Assembly: GCA_016801885.1 (NCBI GenBank) | Contig: JAFBJY010001397.1 | Span: forward strand, 1 to 64,000 | Reading direction: 5' to 3' | Length of the DNA: 64,000 bases | DNA from: Toxotes chatareus | Lineage: Eukaryota; Chordata; Actinopteri; Toxotidae | Shown: positions 1 through 11,259 of the stretch, one piece after another | Numbering within the stretch: the stretch's first letter is position 1 | Layout of the letters: the number at the start of each line of letters is the position of its first letter | The notes under the pieces: generated by a model | The model's input: the letters and a program-made list of their open reading frames with translations, nothing else | Told to the model about the DNA's origin: nothing | Databases searched by the model: none | Translations under genes and position numbers: made by a program

Positions 1-518
1 CGTTGGAGAATCCAGGTGTTCGTGGGTCTATTCAGGTAGGTGCTCAAAGAGGAAAATTAGAAGGAAGAAAGTCTTTTCTACTCCATTTCTGTTAGTTCTT
101 TTCCTTTTTTTTTGTCGAGGCAGGCCTACTGGGGCAGGCCCCCGACTGATTTTTGTTAAGTTTAAAATCAATTATCTTTATTTGGAATTCAATAGTTTAA
201 AAAAAATTGTCAATTATGACCAATTCCGGTCAATATTTTTAATTTCCAAGTCAAATTAGATAAAAGGTACCAAGAATTAAGGCCTAGTGATGTTACGTCT
301 GACACCGAAGCCCCGAGGCCTGTATCGAGTAAAGGGGGCGTGTTCAAATGAAGCCTGTGCCGAAGCCTTCGTCAGTTGTCAGAATATCACATGACCACCG
401 GCAAACGAGGCCCTGTTTCTTTGCAATCACGTGACTGCCTCGCTTTGTGATTCGACCGATTCGAATTTCAGAAAAAGGGCATGAAACACAGAGAGTGTTT
501 TGTGTGACTGGGTTAAAA

Positions 519-2761
519 ATGGAGCCACCAAAAAGCGGCATCAGCAATGTGGGATCATTTTGACATGATATCTCCCAATAAATGGAGGATGGATAGAATT
601 ATATAATATATAATATAAAAATATGTGTGTATGTATATTTATGTGTGTGTGTGTGTTGTTTCACAAGATATGAATTCTTGCACATAGAATATACACATAT
701 CCTCATATCAATGTTATTGTTGAAGGTGAAATGCCGCCTGTGCCTGAGAGAGCTCTGCTACAGCAACAACACAACTTGTATGTTGAGGCACTATCGTGCA
801 TTCCATGAGAATGAACAGGCACATCCCAGGCCAAGTAATATACCCTCATCTCATTCAATATAATACCCCTCATTGTGGCTGACATAATGTTGTAATATTA
901 ACATGACATAATCATCTCTGTAGGTACCAGGAAACATGAGGTGGATGAAGCCTTGGTTAATATGATTGTTAAAGATTCACAACCTTTCACAGTGGTGGAA
1001 GATGAGGGATTTAGGAACCTCATCCGTGTCCTTGATCCAACTTACACTCTTCCAACAAGACAGGTACAGTATGCACTGCATATGTATGATGCTAGTGTTA
1101 GTACTACTATTAAAAGGATTTAGATGTAGTATTAGGTGAGTTAACATGTGTTGTGTCTGTGGTGTAGTTGGTAGACTGTTTGCTCTTCAACCCCAGGGTT
1201 GATGGTTCAATCCCCATGCCTGTGTATGTCCTAGGGCAACATGCAAAATCTTTCTTTTCCTTTTTCTTTTCCAGGCTCTAAAGGCTATGGTGGAACAGAA
1301 ATATAACACCATAAAGGAAAAGGCAAAGGAAGAGGTCCAGAAGGCTGCAGCTGTAAGTCTGACAGCAGACATGTGGACATCTCTTAACATGGAGGCCTAT
1401 CTGAGTTTAACATGCCACTTTATTACAGAGGAGGACACCCTAGATACCATCTTGCTAGGTGTAGAACATTTTCCACAGAGTCACACAGCTGAAAACTTGG
1501 CACAAGTTACAGATAAAATCATAGAAGAGTGGGGAATCAAGGGCAAAATGAGGTGCTTGGTCACAGATGCTGCATCGAACATGATAGCCTGTGCCAGAAC
1601 ACTTCAGGTGAGGCACAGTATCTGTGTTGCCCATTCACTCAACTTAATTGTTCATGAAGTCACTTGACCAGGTACCGCTCTTAACGGACCTACGGGCAAA
1701 ATCCAGAAAAATTGTAACTCACTTCCGAACAAGCACTACAGCAAAGGAACGTTTGGGCCAGATGCAGGAATCAATGGGCAGACAAAAACACAAACTAATA
1801 ATCGAAGTAGAAACCAGATGGAACAGCACTCTATTCATGCTACGGCGCCTGTTTGAACAGCGTGAATCTGTTGGTGCGTCCCTTGCATCCCTTTCCACAG
1901 ACATTCTACCACTCACTTCACGGGAGTATGATGCCATAGAGGAAGCAATAAAAGTGTTGGGCCCTCTCCACCAAGCCACAGTGGAATTATCTGAGGAGAA
2001 GCGTGTGTCAGCCTCAAAAGTTATACCACTCATGAAGATGCTTCACCACACAGTACAGTGTGAGGCCTCACATGTAAAAACTGACTCTGCCAAACTGTTA
2101 GCCGACAATCTCATACGTCGACTAAAAGACCACATGGCAAGCGTGGAAAGTCAGAGTGTATTGACACTGGCAACATTGCTGGACCCCAGATTTAAAGTCC
2201 TGGCATTCCACAGCCAGTTGAAATCAAATGAGGCAGTCAAACGACTGAAGAGGGAATGCGTGAATGTACTTACATCACACCACATTCCTTCACAGGGCCC
2301 TCCGTCAGCCACCTGTGGTGACACTCCACCAGGGCCTTCAACACCATCAACATCCAGCTCAGGTAGGCGCTCATATGATGTCATTAATATTTGTGAATGT
2401 TTATTGCAATAATGTTATGTACTCTTTTGCAGGAGGTAGTGACCTGTGGGAGCTTTTTGACCACACTGTGACTCAGGGCTGTGGACAGTCCAGTGCGAAG
2501 CAGAAGCCATAGTTGAAGTCCAAAGATACCTTGCAGAACAGAACATTCCAAGACATTCCAAGACCCTTTACTGTACTGGCATACACAGAAGCATGTCTAT
2601 CCACACATATACAAACTGGCTCTGCAGTTTCTGTGCACACCGGCTTCGTCTGTCCCCTGTGAGAGGGTGTTTTCCAAGGCTGGGGAAATTGTGTCAAAAA
2701 GAGGAATCGCCTGAGCCCAAAAACTGTGAAAACATTATTGTTCTTAAATAAAAATCCATAA
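519..2761 (+). pseudogene. hAT transposase (BED zinc finger, hATC domain), broken
   Basis: DDE transposase of the hAT superfamily, which would bind the element ends and catalyse cut-and-paste. Parts in order: a BED-finger start with the aromatic segment WDHFDMISPNK near 560-590; the finger Cys/His exon from 728 (KCRLCLREL ... MLRHYRAFH); an exon about 925-1,061; the catalytic region from 1,275 (ADMWTS, then CLVTDAASN with candidate acidic residues); the RWNST segment near 1,818; and the dimerisation tail (SSVPCERVFSKAG, KRRNRLSPK) ending at 2,761. Exon edges show gt/ag signals, for example tttgcag before 2,434. Breaks: exon 1 is out of frame and lacks a clear donor; a frameshift lies near 1,655-1,665; another lies near 2,480-2,505. 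Not expected to make a full protein. Confidence 0.88.
1155..1245 (+). repeat. tRNA-derived SINE head inside a hAT-1 intron
   Basis: A tRNA-like stretch with an A-box-like segment (gtggtgtagttggtag, from 1,159) and a B-box-like segment (ggttcaatccc, 1,204-1,214) at the normal spacing. It lies between the exon ending near 1,061 and the exon starting near 1,275. The acceptor-stem pairing of a real tRNA is not apparent, so I call it a SINE head or tRNA relic. Confidence 0.55.
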
Positions 2762-3130
2762 AGCCACCCCACCACCACCACATGGCCCAGTCACACAAGC
2801 ACCTCCATAAATATATATACATAAATATACATATACATATAATTGTAAATATACAATTAGTATACATATTAATTAAAGAGAGCACAGATTTATATAGACC
2901 ACAATCAGGATAGATTTATTTCATTTATCTACACCCGGGAATTCTGACAACCCTTAGAACACATACATAATCACAGTCGAATTGCTTTACATCAAATGAC
3001 CAGCAGATGTCAGTGCTCCCAAATGAGGTGTTAAATGGGGCTTCGTTTGATCAGCCTTTAGGCGAAGCAATTGCACTGAATGATTCGACACGTTCACGGG
3101 CTTCGTCTGCACAACATCACTATTAAGGCC

Positions 3131-4434
3131 CAATCCAGCCTAAAAAAGCCCCTAACGTTTCAGCAGTCTAACTGCTTCTTCAGAGGGGGATTCTGAGGGA
3201 GACTGAATGGGGGTATATATAGACTAAGGAGGTGGGAGTCTAAACCCGACCCCCAGGGAAGTTTCCTCACTATGTGACTGGCCCAGTACCTTATGGTCCA
3301 ACCCTTTCTTGCTTTCCCTAGCCAACCTCCAGAGAGGTTCCAGAGTCCAGATAGAGAGGTTAGCTCTGATAGGCTGATAAAATTCAAACTTTTGGAGGGA
3401 AAGGGGGGGGTAAAAAAGGGGAATTATAAAAGGGAGGGTATTTATGGGGGTGGGTTACTGGGTAGATTTGTAGTACATATTCTAAGAGAGACTAAGAAAA
3501 TAGATACAAAATGGATAAGGGGAAATCTAAAAAGTGTTTATTAATGTTCATTTTAAGAACAGAGGGTCAATAAAAGAAAGCAGATCCCTGATTAGGGTAA
3601 AAGGAGAGACAGTGATGAGGCCCAAAAATAATAAAATAATAAAATAACTAAAAGGCTGAGACTTGATTATTCTGTATCAAAAAATACTTTCTGGAATTCA
3701 TCTGTCTCTAGGATTCCTATTCTTTCTGCCCACCTTTGTGGTGTTTCTCAATGGTTGGGGAAGTGAGGGTAAGCAAGCTGCACAGGCTCCTGGCATCTGG
3801 TTAGGTTAGGTTAAGAAGGATTAATTCTTAAATAATCACAAATTGTGACTAGGGTGCACTGGCACAGGTGCCTGCACAGTGTCACCACCCCACTTCCCTT
3901 CATGGTCTGTATTTTTTCTTTTCTCCTGAGAGGTTGATTCTGATTTATGTTATTGTTGTTTTTCTTTTTGTTTTATATTTCTTAAGCCAACCTATTGAAA
4001 GTCCCTCCATTTTTTGGGTTGGGACGGAGAGTCAATCTCTTCTCTCTAAAAACTGGAGTCATCTGCAATGGTTAATAACATTATTACAATATAATAAATA
4101 CAATAAATATCAGATAAAGGAATAAATAACATTAAGGTAAGTGCTTGAAAAAGTTGGTATAAGTGCAATGTATAAAAATACCATTATATAAATGAATAAG
4201 AAGAAAAGCATAAGAAAATTTCATAAATATACACACCCACACATACACACATACACACACCATATAAGGATATTGTGAGTACAATTGTTTTATTATTAAC
4301 CCTGTTTTTATTTCATAAGGGTGCAGTGGCTCCATGATTTAGATTTAGTTCCGGTTTGATGTTCGACATGTATATTTTTCTGTTCCACATGGTTGTTTTG
4401 AATTTCTAGATTTCTCTATAGTTTGCCAATCTTT
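3131..4434. other. Noncoding arm sequence
   Basis: No credible gene. It is matched by the right arm at about 46,210-47,555. It begins with a sequence containing gcagtctaactgcttcttcag, which in the right arm lies upstream of the gag-like gene at 47,953. On the left it therefore probably belongs to the 5' region of that same retroelement, reading leftwards off the window. The rest is AT-rich with short purine runs. Confidence 0.6.
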
Positions 4435-4938
4435 TCAATTCAATTCAATTCTATTCTATTTATATAGCGCCTTCCACAATCAAAATTGTCTCAAAGCGCT
4501 TTACAGAGACCCAGAGCCTGACCCCAGAGCAAGCACTTAAGGCGACAGTGGCAAGAAAAAACTCCCCTTTAACAGGAAGAAACCTTGAGCAGAACCTGGC
4601 TCAGATGGGGGACCCTCCTGCCGATGGCCGGGCTGGGTGAAAGGAGGAAAAGGAGGAAGATAGGACAGCTAGGAATGGAGGAGAGGGGGAGAAGGACATG
4701 CAGCATAATACAGACAAATGGACAATATTAGTGGGTCAGCATTTACATTACAGTTAGCGAACAGTTATTGGATAATGTATGCTCAGCAGATTAGCAGATT
4801 ACAGTTATAATAGGAAACAGCACAGAGGCAAAAAGCTGTCATGACTGGTAATTATTTACATTACAGTCTGCAAAGAATATTAATCCAATATTTATCTGTA
4901 GCAGAATGGAACATTAAACGTGTAAGAAATGGATCATT
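4435..4938 (-). mobile_element. L2-like LINE 3' tail (5'-truncated copy)
   Basis: Read on the minus strand it ends in a short tandem tail (attga)n after a conserved 3' region ending ctatataaataga. The same 3' region occurs at 26,829-27,310 and 53,891-54,370, where it is joined to reverse-transcriptase sequence. No coding part remains. The right arm lacks it: there gccgatctttcatcc is continuous, while here the halves flank the insert. A short degenerate target duplication (caatcttt / caactttc) is possible. Private to the left arm. Confidence 0.85.
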
Positions 4939-7675
4939 CAACTTTCATCCCCTAATTGAGGATCATTGGTTTCTCCAGTAGGCACTAAGGGAGGATAAGG
5001 TAAACGGAGATAAAGTTATGAAATTGAGACATGGGTGGTATAGAGGTTAGGGTGAGTGGGGAGTGGAATGGTTAGGGTTAGGATAGGGGAGGTTTAGGGG
5101 TCAGGTGATGAGGTAGAAGGAAGAGGGGAAAAGGAAAACAGGATAGGAGGGTGAAGGTTAGGGAAAGTATGTGGATGGGGGAGTAATAAAAGGTTAGGAT
5201 TAGGCAAGGGAGGGGAGGAGGGAGAGGGAGGGAGGAACGGTTAGGGTTAGGGATGGAAAGTACGGGTTGAGTTTGGGTAAAAGGGAATAAAAAAACCAGG
5301 AAGGGGAAAAAAAAGAGAAAAAAAAATGGGACGGGGGCAATTTTAAGGTCAATAATCTATATGATCTACAGGTATTGAAGCGAGCATTGTCCACTGGCAG
5401 GTGGATTATCCTATGCTCGGTTCAAGTGTACCAGTTTTACTTTAGAGTTCCCTCAGGATAAGGATTGCTCCCTCAAAAAGTGCCAGTAGAGTTTTTTTTT
5501 TTTTTTTTTAACATAAATAAATAAGACAAAACAATCCATGTGGAAAAAGAGACAACAATAATCTAACTCAGAAGAATATGTTCAGACCATTATTTTATTA
5601 TTCTCTTAAGTTTTCTATTTTCCTTAGAATCCCCCTGTTGTTACTAGTTGTTGATCTAATCACTAATTCAATTTGATGCATTTTTAGGCCAAAGGAAATT
5701 TTTGTTTGTAATTTTTTAATCCATCATCTCTCCTGTCTCTCCCTCTTTCTCATTGGCCCCCTGTTCCAGTGTTGCACCTCTGGACGCCAGTGCTTTTCAG
5801 GTGCTGTGAGACTGCATCTGAAATTGTTATATCAGGAAGATAATCACTCTATCCTCCTTGAATAAACAGGTGCGCTGTTGAAGACCTGTTGGTGCAATTT
5901 TCACGTTTCACACATGTAAATAAACCCACATCTCATCACGCAGGAGCACAGACAGCAGTACATCAGTCGAACCTGTGAAGATTGGATTAGCCCATTACTG
6001 ATGGTATAGCGCCCCTCTGTGGTTGAAATAGAGGCTTTTTTGTGGGGCTCCTGTCTCCTGATCTCCTTCATCCTGGATTTTCTTCTTCAGATCCTAAAAC
6101 AATGACTTATTTTTATGCTGGTGTGAGAGTTTACATGCAAATGTGTTTACCTGTGAATCACATTGTGTTTAAGTTTGTGTTTGGGAGATTTCCTCCATGT
6201 GTTTATGGAAACAGATGAAGGTATCAGGTCATTCCATTATTTGATGATCTCTACCTGTTAAACTATCCAAAGCAGCTCTGCAGTGTTTCCATCTGTGTTC
6301 ATGTTGCTGTTTGAGGGTTGAGACTTGGTTTCAGGGTTAGAGTTAGGTTTTGGTTAGGGTTAGGGTAAGGGCTAGGGAATGCATTATGTCAGCAAGTGTC
6401 CTCACAAAGACATAAGTACCAGTATGTGTGCATGAGTGTGTGTGTGTGTTTGTCCTTTGATGCCTTTGATGTATCAACATTCTACAGTCTGATGTCACAG
6501 GCTGCAGTAAGTGGACACACAGCCAGAGACAAGTTCAGAAGTCAAACAGGAGCAGAAACAGTTGGACTGGACAGGACTTGCTCATGATTTAGGAAGAAAG
6601 AACCACTCAGATATTTCTGCACAATTATTGACAAGGAAGGAGGAGCTACTGCTGTTACAAGGACAAGAGGAAACTACAGGAAAGTCCAAATCACCTCCAA
6701 GGTTTTCAGTAAGTCAGTACATGTTAGTAGTTCATGTCAGTGTCTAGAAGTTAATGTTTTGAAATGTTTTGTCCAAATGATATGTTTGTTAAATTGGGAC
6801 GACAAGTAATCATACCCATAAGCCCCATGGTTTGATTGTGTGCTTATCATTCATGGACAATATTGAGTTTTTTTAATGCTGATCATGATTGTGAGATATT
6901 CTCATGGTTGCTCAACTTCTTAACTTTGTTTTGGTGTGATGCACTGTAGTTTGTGTTAAAGGAAAGGATTTCTAGGAAGTCTGTACTGTCTGCAACAAGA
7001 TCCTTTCTAAAGAGATTCTAATGGAAATGATGGAGCATAAAATCCACAGTCCCTGTCCTGTGGAAAAGTTGACTTCCAGAGTTGAAAAGAAGCAAACATG
7101 AGGCTTCAACAGTCTGAGTAGATCAAGTTTCTATCTTCCAGGTATTTTTAGTCCAAAATTCCCCTCTTTGTGTTTCTACACCTAATGTTTCCTTGCAAAG
7201 CTGTGGTGGAGAGATGGAAACACAGAGAGGAAATTCTGCACTAAAAGACAAACATTTGAAGGTACCCACTTGATTTTGTTTAACAATGCTGATGAATTTT
7301 GGAATTACTATTTGCACAGAAATAGGACTGTGGATTTTGTGGCCTATCATTTCCACAGAAATTGTTTAAAGAAGGGATCTCCTGGCAGCCAGTATGGACA
7401 GCAGGAAGAATTAGATCAAACACCAGTGCTCTGAATATGGAAATGGGAATGTGAGTATATCTTTAAGTGATTTGGGTTTTTTATACCTTTATTATGGACA
7501 GTAGAGAGATGACAGGAAATCAGGTGGAGGCAGAGGCATCAATGTTTCCAGTGGAAAGTGAATTAGGGATGTTGTGGTAGATGTTCAGAAGCTTAAGGTT
7601 GTTACAGAGGTGCCCTGAAAAGTAGCATATTATGGGCCTTTTCCATTAGCACATAAGCTGTGATGGCATGCATTT
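4939..7675. other. Noncoding arm repeat with G-rich telomere-like runs
   Basis: No supported gene. Matches the right arm at about 43,400-46,200. Notable content: several short ggttagggttagg runs near 5,070, 5,229 and 6,355 (too short and scattered for a telomere array), a poly-T run near 5,491-5,509, and a GT-rich stretch near 6,430-6,450. Parts occur a third time: 5,990-6,345 at 49,310-49,640, and 6,396-7,140 at 52,640-53,370. It therefore belongs to a dispersed repeat family. Confidence 0.65.
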
Positions 7676-9177
7676 CCACAGGCTTTTAAGGTTGCAGTTA
7701 TCAAACCTTTACTTAAAAAGCCTTCTCTGGACTCTGACATTTTGGCAAACTATAGACCTATATCCAATCTCCCTTTAATTCTAAAATTCTTGAAAAAGGC
7801 TGTTGCAACTCAGTTGTGTGATCATCTACATAGGAACGGTTTGTTTGACGTTTTACAGTCAGGATTTAGAGTTCATCATAGCACAGAGACAGCACTGGTG
7901 AAAGTTACCAACGACCTTCTTATAGCATAAGATAATGGTCTCTATACTTGTCCTGCTAGACCTTAGTGCTGCATTTGACACCATTGATCATAATATCCTA
8001 TTGGATAGATTGGAACATGTTATTGGGATTAAAGGAACAGCACTAGGCTGGTTTAAATCATATCTATCAGATAGATACCAGTTTGTTCATGTTAATGATG
8101 ATCCCTCCATATATACCAGAGTAAGTCATGGAGTTCCACAGGGTTCTGTGCTTGGACCGATACTGTTCACCTTATACATGCTTCCCCTAGGCAATATTAT
8201 CAGGAAGCATGGAATAAATTTCCATTGCTATGCGGATGATACCCAGCTATATTTATCTATGAAACCAGACGAAACAGATCAGTTAACCATACTTCAGGCA
8301 TGTCTTAAAGACATAAAGGCCTGGATGACCTGTAACTTTCTTCTTCTGAATTCAGACAAAACTGAGGTTATTTTGTTTGGTCCCTCAGAAACAGTTTATC
8401 TAATCATATAGTTACTCTGGATGGCATTAATTTAGCCTCCAGTACGACTGTGAGGAACCTTGGAGTTATTTTTGATCAGGATCTGTCCTTTAACTCACAT
8501 ATAAAACAAGTCTCTAGGACCGCCTTCTTTCACCTGCGCAATATCAGTAAGATTAGGAACATTCTGTCGCAGAGTGATGCTGAAAAATTAGTCCATGCTT
8601 TTGTTACTTCTAGGCTGGACTACTGTAATTCCCTATTATCAGGATGTCCAGTTAACTCTCTAAAAACATCCAGCTGATCCAAAATGCTGCAGCGAGAGTA
8701 CTGACTGGAATTAGCAAGAGAGATCATATTACTCCTGTACTAACTTCTCTTCATTGGCTTCCTGTAAAATCCAGAATTGATTTTAAAATCCTTCTCCTTA
8801 CATATAAGGCCCTCAATGGCCAGGCTCCTTCATATCTCAAAGAGCTGATAGTACCATATCATCCTAACAGATTGCTTCGTTCCCAGAATGCAGATTTGCT
8901 TATGGTTCCCAAAATCTCTAAAAGTAGAATGGGAGGCCGAGCCTTTAGCTATCAGGCCCCTCTCCTATGGAACCAACTGCCAGTTTGGGTTCGGGAAGCA
9001 GACACCCTCTCTAATTTTAAAACGAAGCTTAAAACCTTCTTGTTTGATAAAGCTTATAATTAGTTGTAGTTACAGTCCTAGTTATTTAAACTTATAGTTA
9101 GTCACAATTATCTCTATAGACACTGTTACAGTTAAGGATATAGCCCTTAGTAGGGCTGGCTCAGGCAACTGAATCAT
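7676..9177 (+). mobile_element. L2-like LINE fragment with reverse transcriptase pieces
   Basis: Middle part of a non-LTR retrotransposon. Reverse-transcriptase motifs are visible: LDLSAAFDTIDH (palm, first acidic residue), GVPQGSVLGPILF, and FHCYADDTQLYLS with the catalytic YADD pair. A 3' portion includes SRLDYCNSLLSG. The reading is split by stops or frameshifts near 7,930, 8,405 and 8,677, so it is dead. It matches the opposite-strand copy at 27,580-29,110. It ends abruptly at gaatcat (9,177) without the 3' tail, so this piece is truncated at both ends. The right arm lacks it; the right arm instead keeps about 600 bp (42,780-43,390) that the left has lost here. Confidence 0.9.
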
Positions 9178-9990
9178 AGTAGAAGGAAGCTGGCATATTT
9201 GTTTGGAAAGCTTGCTCTGTGGTTTTGGAAGCCACGCCTCCTTGTGTCTTGTGTTCCCAGTCAAGTTCACTACATCCCAAACAATATGTTCCCTTTTGAA
9301 ACCAAAATGAAAGTTTTGCGTTCATGGTGATATATACCTCTGATTCTTGGGAATTTGGATAAAACTGGTTTTAATTCTGAAAATAAAAAGTTACTTGAAT
9401 ATTCACTTTATACAACTTTTTTAACTGTTGTACATATACTATTCTAAAAGATCTAATATCATACATCATCTACTTTAAGCAAATTAGGAAAAGTAATGTT
9501 TTTTTTATTTAACATTTTTTATTAAAAGAGACGAGTACTTTAATAACTCAACAGCAATGAAGAAAAATTGTAAGCATATTAATTTAAAACAAATTAAAAC
9601 TGCCTCTGACGGTGGTGACAGTGGCCTCATTACAACAATTCCAAAATTTATACCACTCAAGTCAATGCCTTCTTGTTTAAGAACTTTATTTAACTATTTA
9701 CTCCAAAAAAAAAATAAAAAGTATAAGGTACATTTACATAATATCATTTTTTAACCCCACTCCCATAACATCAAATATCAAATCATCATAATAAAAAATG
9801 AAGTCATTACCACTATAAACTGTATATTGGACATGAATAACTACATCTTACAGTCTCTTTTCCATAAACTGAAATATCTCAAAATACAGAAAGCATTCTG
9901 TATAAATACCACAAAACACAACTAGCACAATAATAACAATAATTCGAATGTGAACTCCTGTGAGTATTCCCTGACTGTATTACATCACTC
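9178..9990. other. AT-rich noncoding arm sequence
   Basis: No gene recognised. AT-rich, matches the right arm at about 42,180-42,760. It lies just downstream of the DDE-like gene and may hold its 3' flank. Confidence 0.6.
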
Positions 9991-10001
9991 ATTTAGCTTT
10001 G

Positions 10002-11252
10002 TCAAGAAGTATAGTGTATATGTTTCTCCTCTATGAAGTCCATGACTTCAGCAGACAGACTGTATATCTCCCTTGTCCTGCTTGCTCGACCTGGTGATGA
10101 CAGTCCCACAAGTTTGACCAGAATATGGTCAAATGGTGAAGCACATACTGTATCCTTTGCACCTCCTTTTGGATGGAATCGTGTGTTGGGCCCATGAGGG
10201 TGGAAAAATTCCACTTCCACATCTTGATGATGAGCGTCCACAGTGAGAACCTTTGCTAACCACCAGTGCAGGTCATAAATGACCACAAGCCAATCTCCAC
10301 CCTGAACTCCATCGGCAGATAGATCTGTCACAGTCACGTCAGGACCACTCTTGGTCAGTGGCTTTTGCACCATTGGCTCTTGCTCACTTTCCTCCCCTTC
10401 CATTCTCTCTTGCTCACTTTCCTCCCATTCCATTTTCTCTTTGCTCACTTCCCTCCTGTTCCATTTCCTCCATCAACATTGCCAAAGGACCTTTCCTCTT
10501 TTGCATTGGTATAGGACCATCATCCTCAACCTGTGCTCTGGGTGTGTTGGCAGTCAACTGGAACATGGTTGGGCTGAAACACTCATACGTCTGTGGCTCA
10601 CTGCAGAAACAGGACAGTGACCTGCAATGGATCTCAGAGTCGTTTTGGTGTGTCGGTATGACCTGATGGGGTTTCCTTGTTGCAGGTACAGATTTTAGTG
10701 GTAGAGAAAGGAGTGCATCATATGGCTGCATGTCAGCTTCAGTAATGATATAGAGCTTAGTGCTGGAGAGGCTTCTGCCAACCATATCATGGAAAATATT
10801 CCCATTCACAATGTCATTCCCCCGCAGTATAAGGCTGTCTGCAGTCCTTTTCACAATACCTCCTATGCCATCTGGTGCTCCCTTCCCATGTGAGGTGGGG
10901 AAGAAGTTCCAGGTTGTTCTCTTGAAACCTAGAGTTGGAGGGACACTGCAGAGGCGAGAGAAGTTATTCTTGTATAGTACATGCAAGTGTGCAGGTTGAA
11001 CTGTGGGAGGTTCTGACCGAAGTGGCATGACTGCACCTCAGAACTATACTTTCATCTCCACCCCTCAGAAAAGTCCACATGCACAGTTACTGTGCTATCA
11101 TTGCACTCCTCAATTATGCTCCTATATTCTCTGGTCTGGTTCTGAACTAAGCACACGTGTGTTGTTGTTTCTGTCTTTAGTTTGTCTTCATATTGTTTTA
11201 GAAGCTCTCCCAGCATGCCACTGTGTTTCACAAGTCTTGTGTTGAAGTGCAT
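10002..11252 (-). pseudogene. DDE-transposase-like gene with tudor/PWWP-like C-terminus, left copy
   Basis: Read right to left. The N-terminal part (11,252-11,052) holds VDFSEGW, a possible first catalytic Asp. The middle part (11,028-10,414) has WNFFPTSHGKGAPDGIGG, whose Asp-rich Gly motif resembles the last catalytic block of RNase-H-fold transposases. The C-terminal part (10,448-10,002) holds GDWLVVIYDLHWWLAKV and PFDHILVKL, reminiscent of a small chromatin-reader-like barrel. Damage: a TGA directly after VDFSEGWR where the right copy has TGT; a deletion of about 185 bp removing the segment that in the right copy holds HFWSDGP; and a 1-base frameshift near 10,440-10,450 beside an imperfect tandem repeat encoding MEWEESEQER/MEGEESEQEP. 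The family name is unknown to me. Host-domesticated or transposon origin both remain possible. Confidence 0.6.
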
Positions 11253-11259
11253 GGTTCAC

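Larger units (their letters stand above)
285..3122 (+). mobile_element. hAT superfamily DNA transposon, copy hAT-1
   Basis: The element starts tagtgatgtt and ends aacatcacta, a perfect 10-bp terminal inverted repeat. It is flanked by the 8-bp target duplication ttaaggcc at 277-284 and 3,123-3,130, the duplication length typical of hAT elements. The right arm at 47,557-47,564 has the uninterrupted empty site with a single ttaaggcc, which fixes both boundaries. A further similarity (cgaagccc) follows just inside both ends. It carries a broken BED/hAT transposase gene and is 2,838 bp long. Insertion followed the palindrome duplication. Confidence 0.95.

Noticed and set aside
1155..1245. Functional tRNA gene
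   Set aside because: A/B-box-like segments are present but no cloverleaf stems are evident; better read as a SINE head.
5200..5394. Conserved open frame mirrored at 45,696-45,890
   Set aside because: Low-complexity purine/pyrimidine-rich repeat; the frame follows from composition.
6396..6747. Open frames repeated at 44,330-44,696 and 53,063-53,369
   Set aside because: The similarity is DNA-level repeat similarity; stops, CA runs and indels differ between copies and no protein motif is visible.
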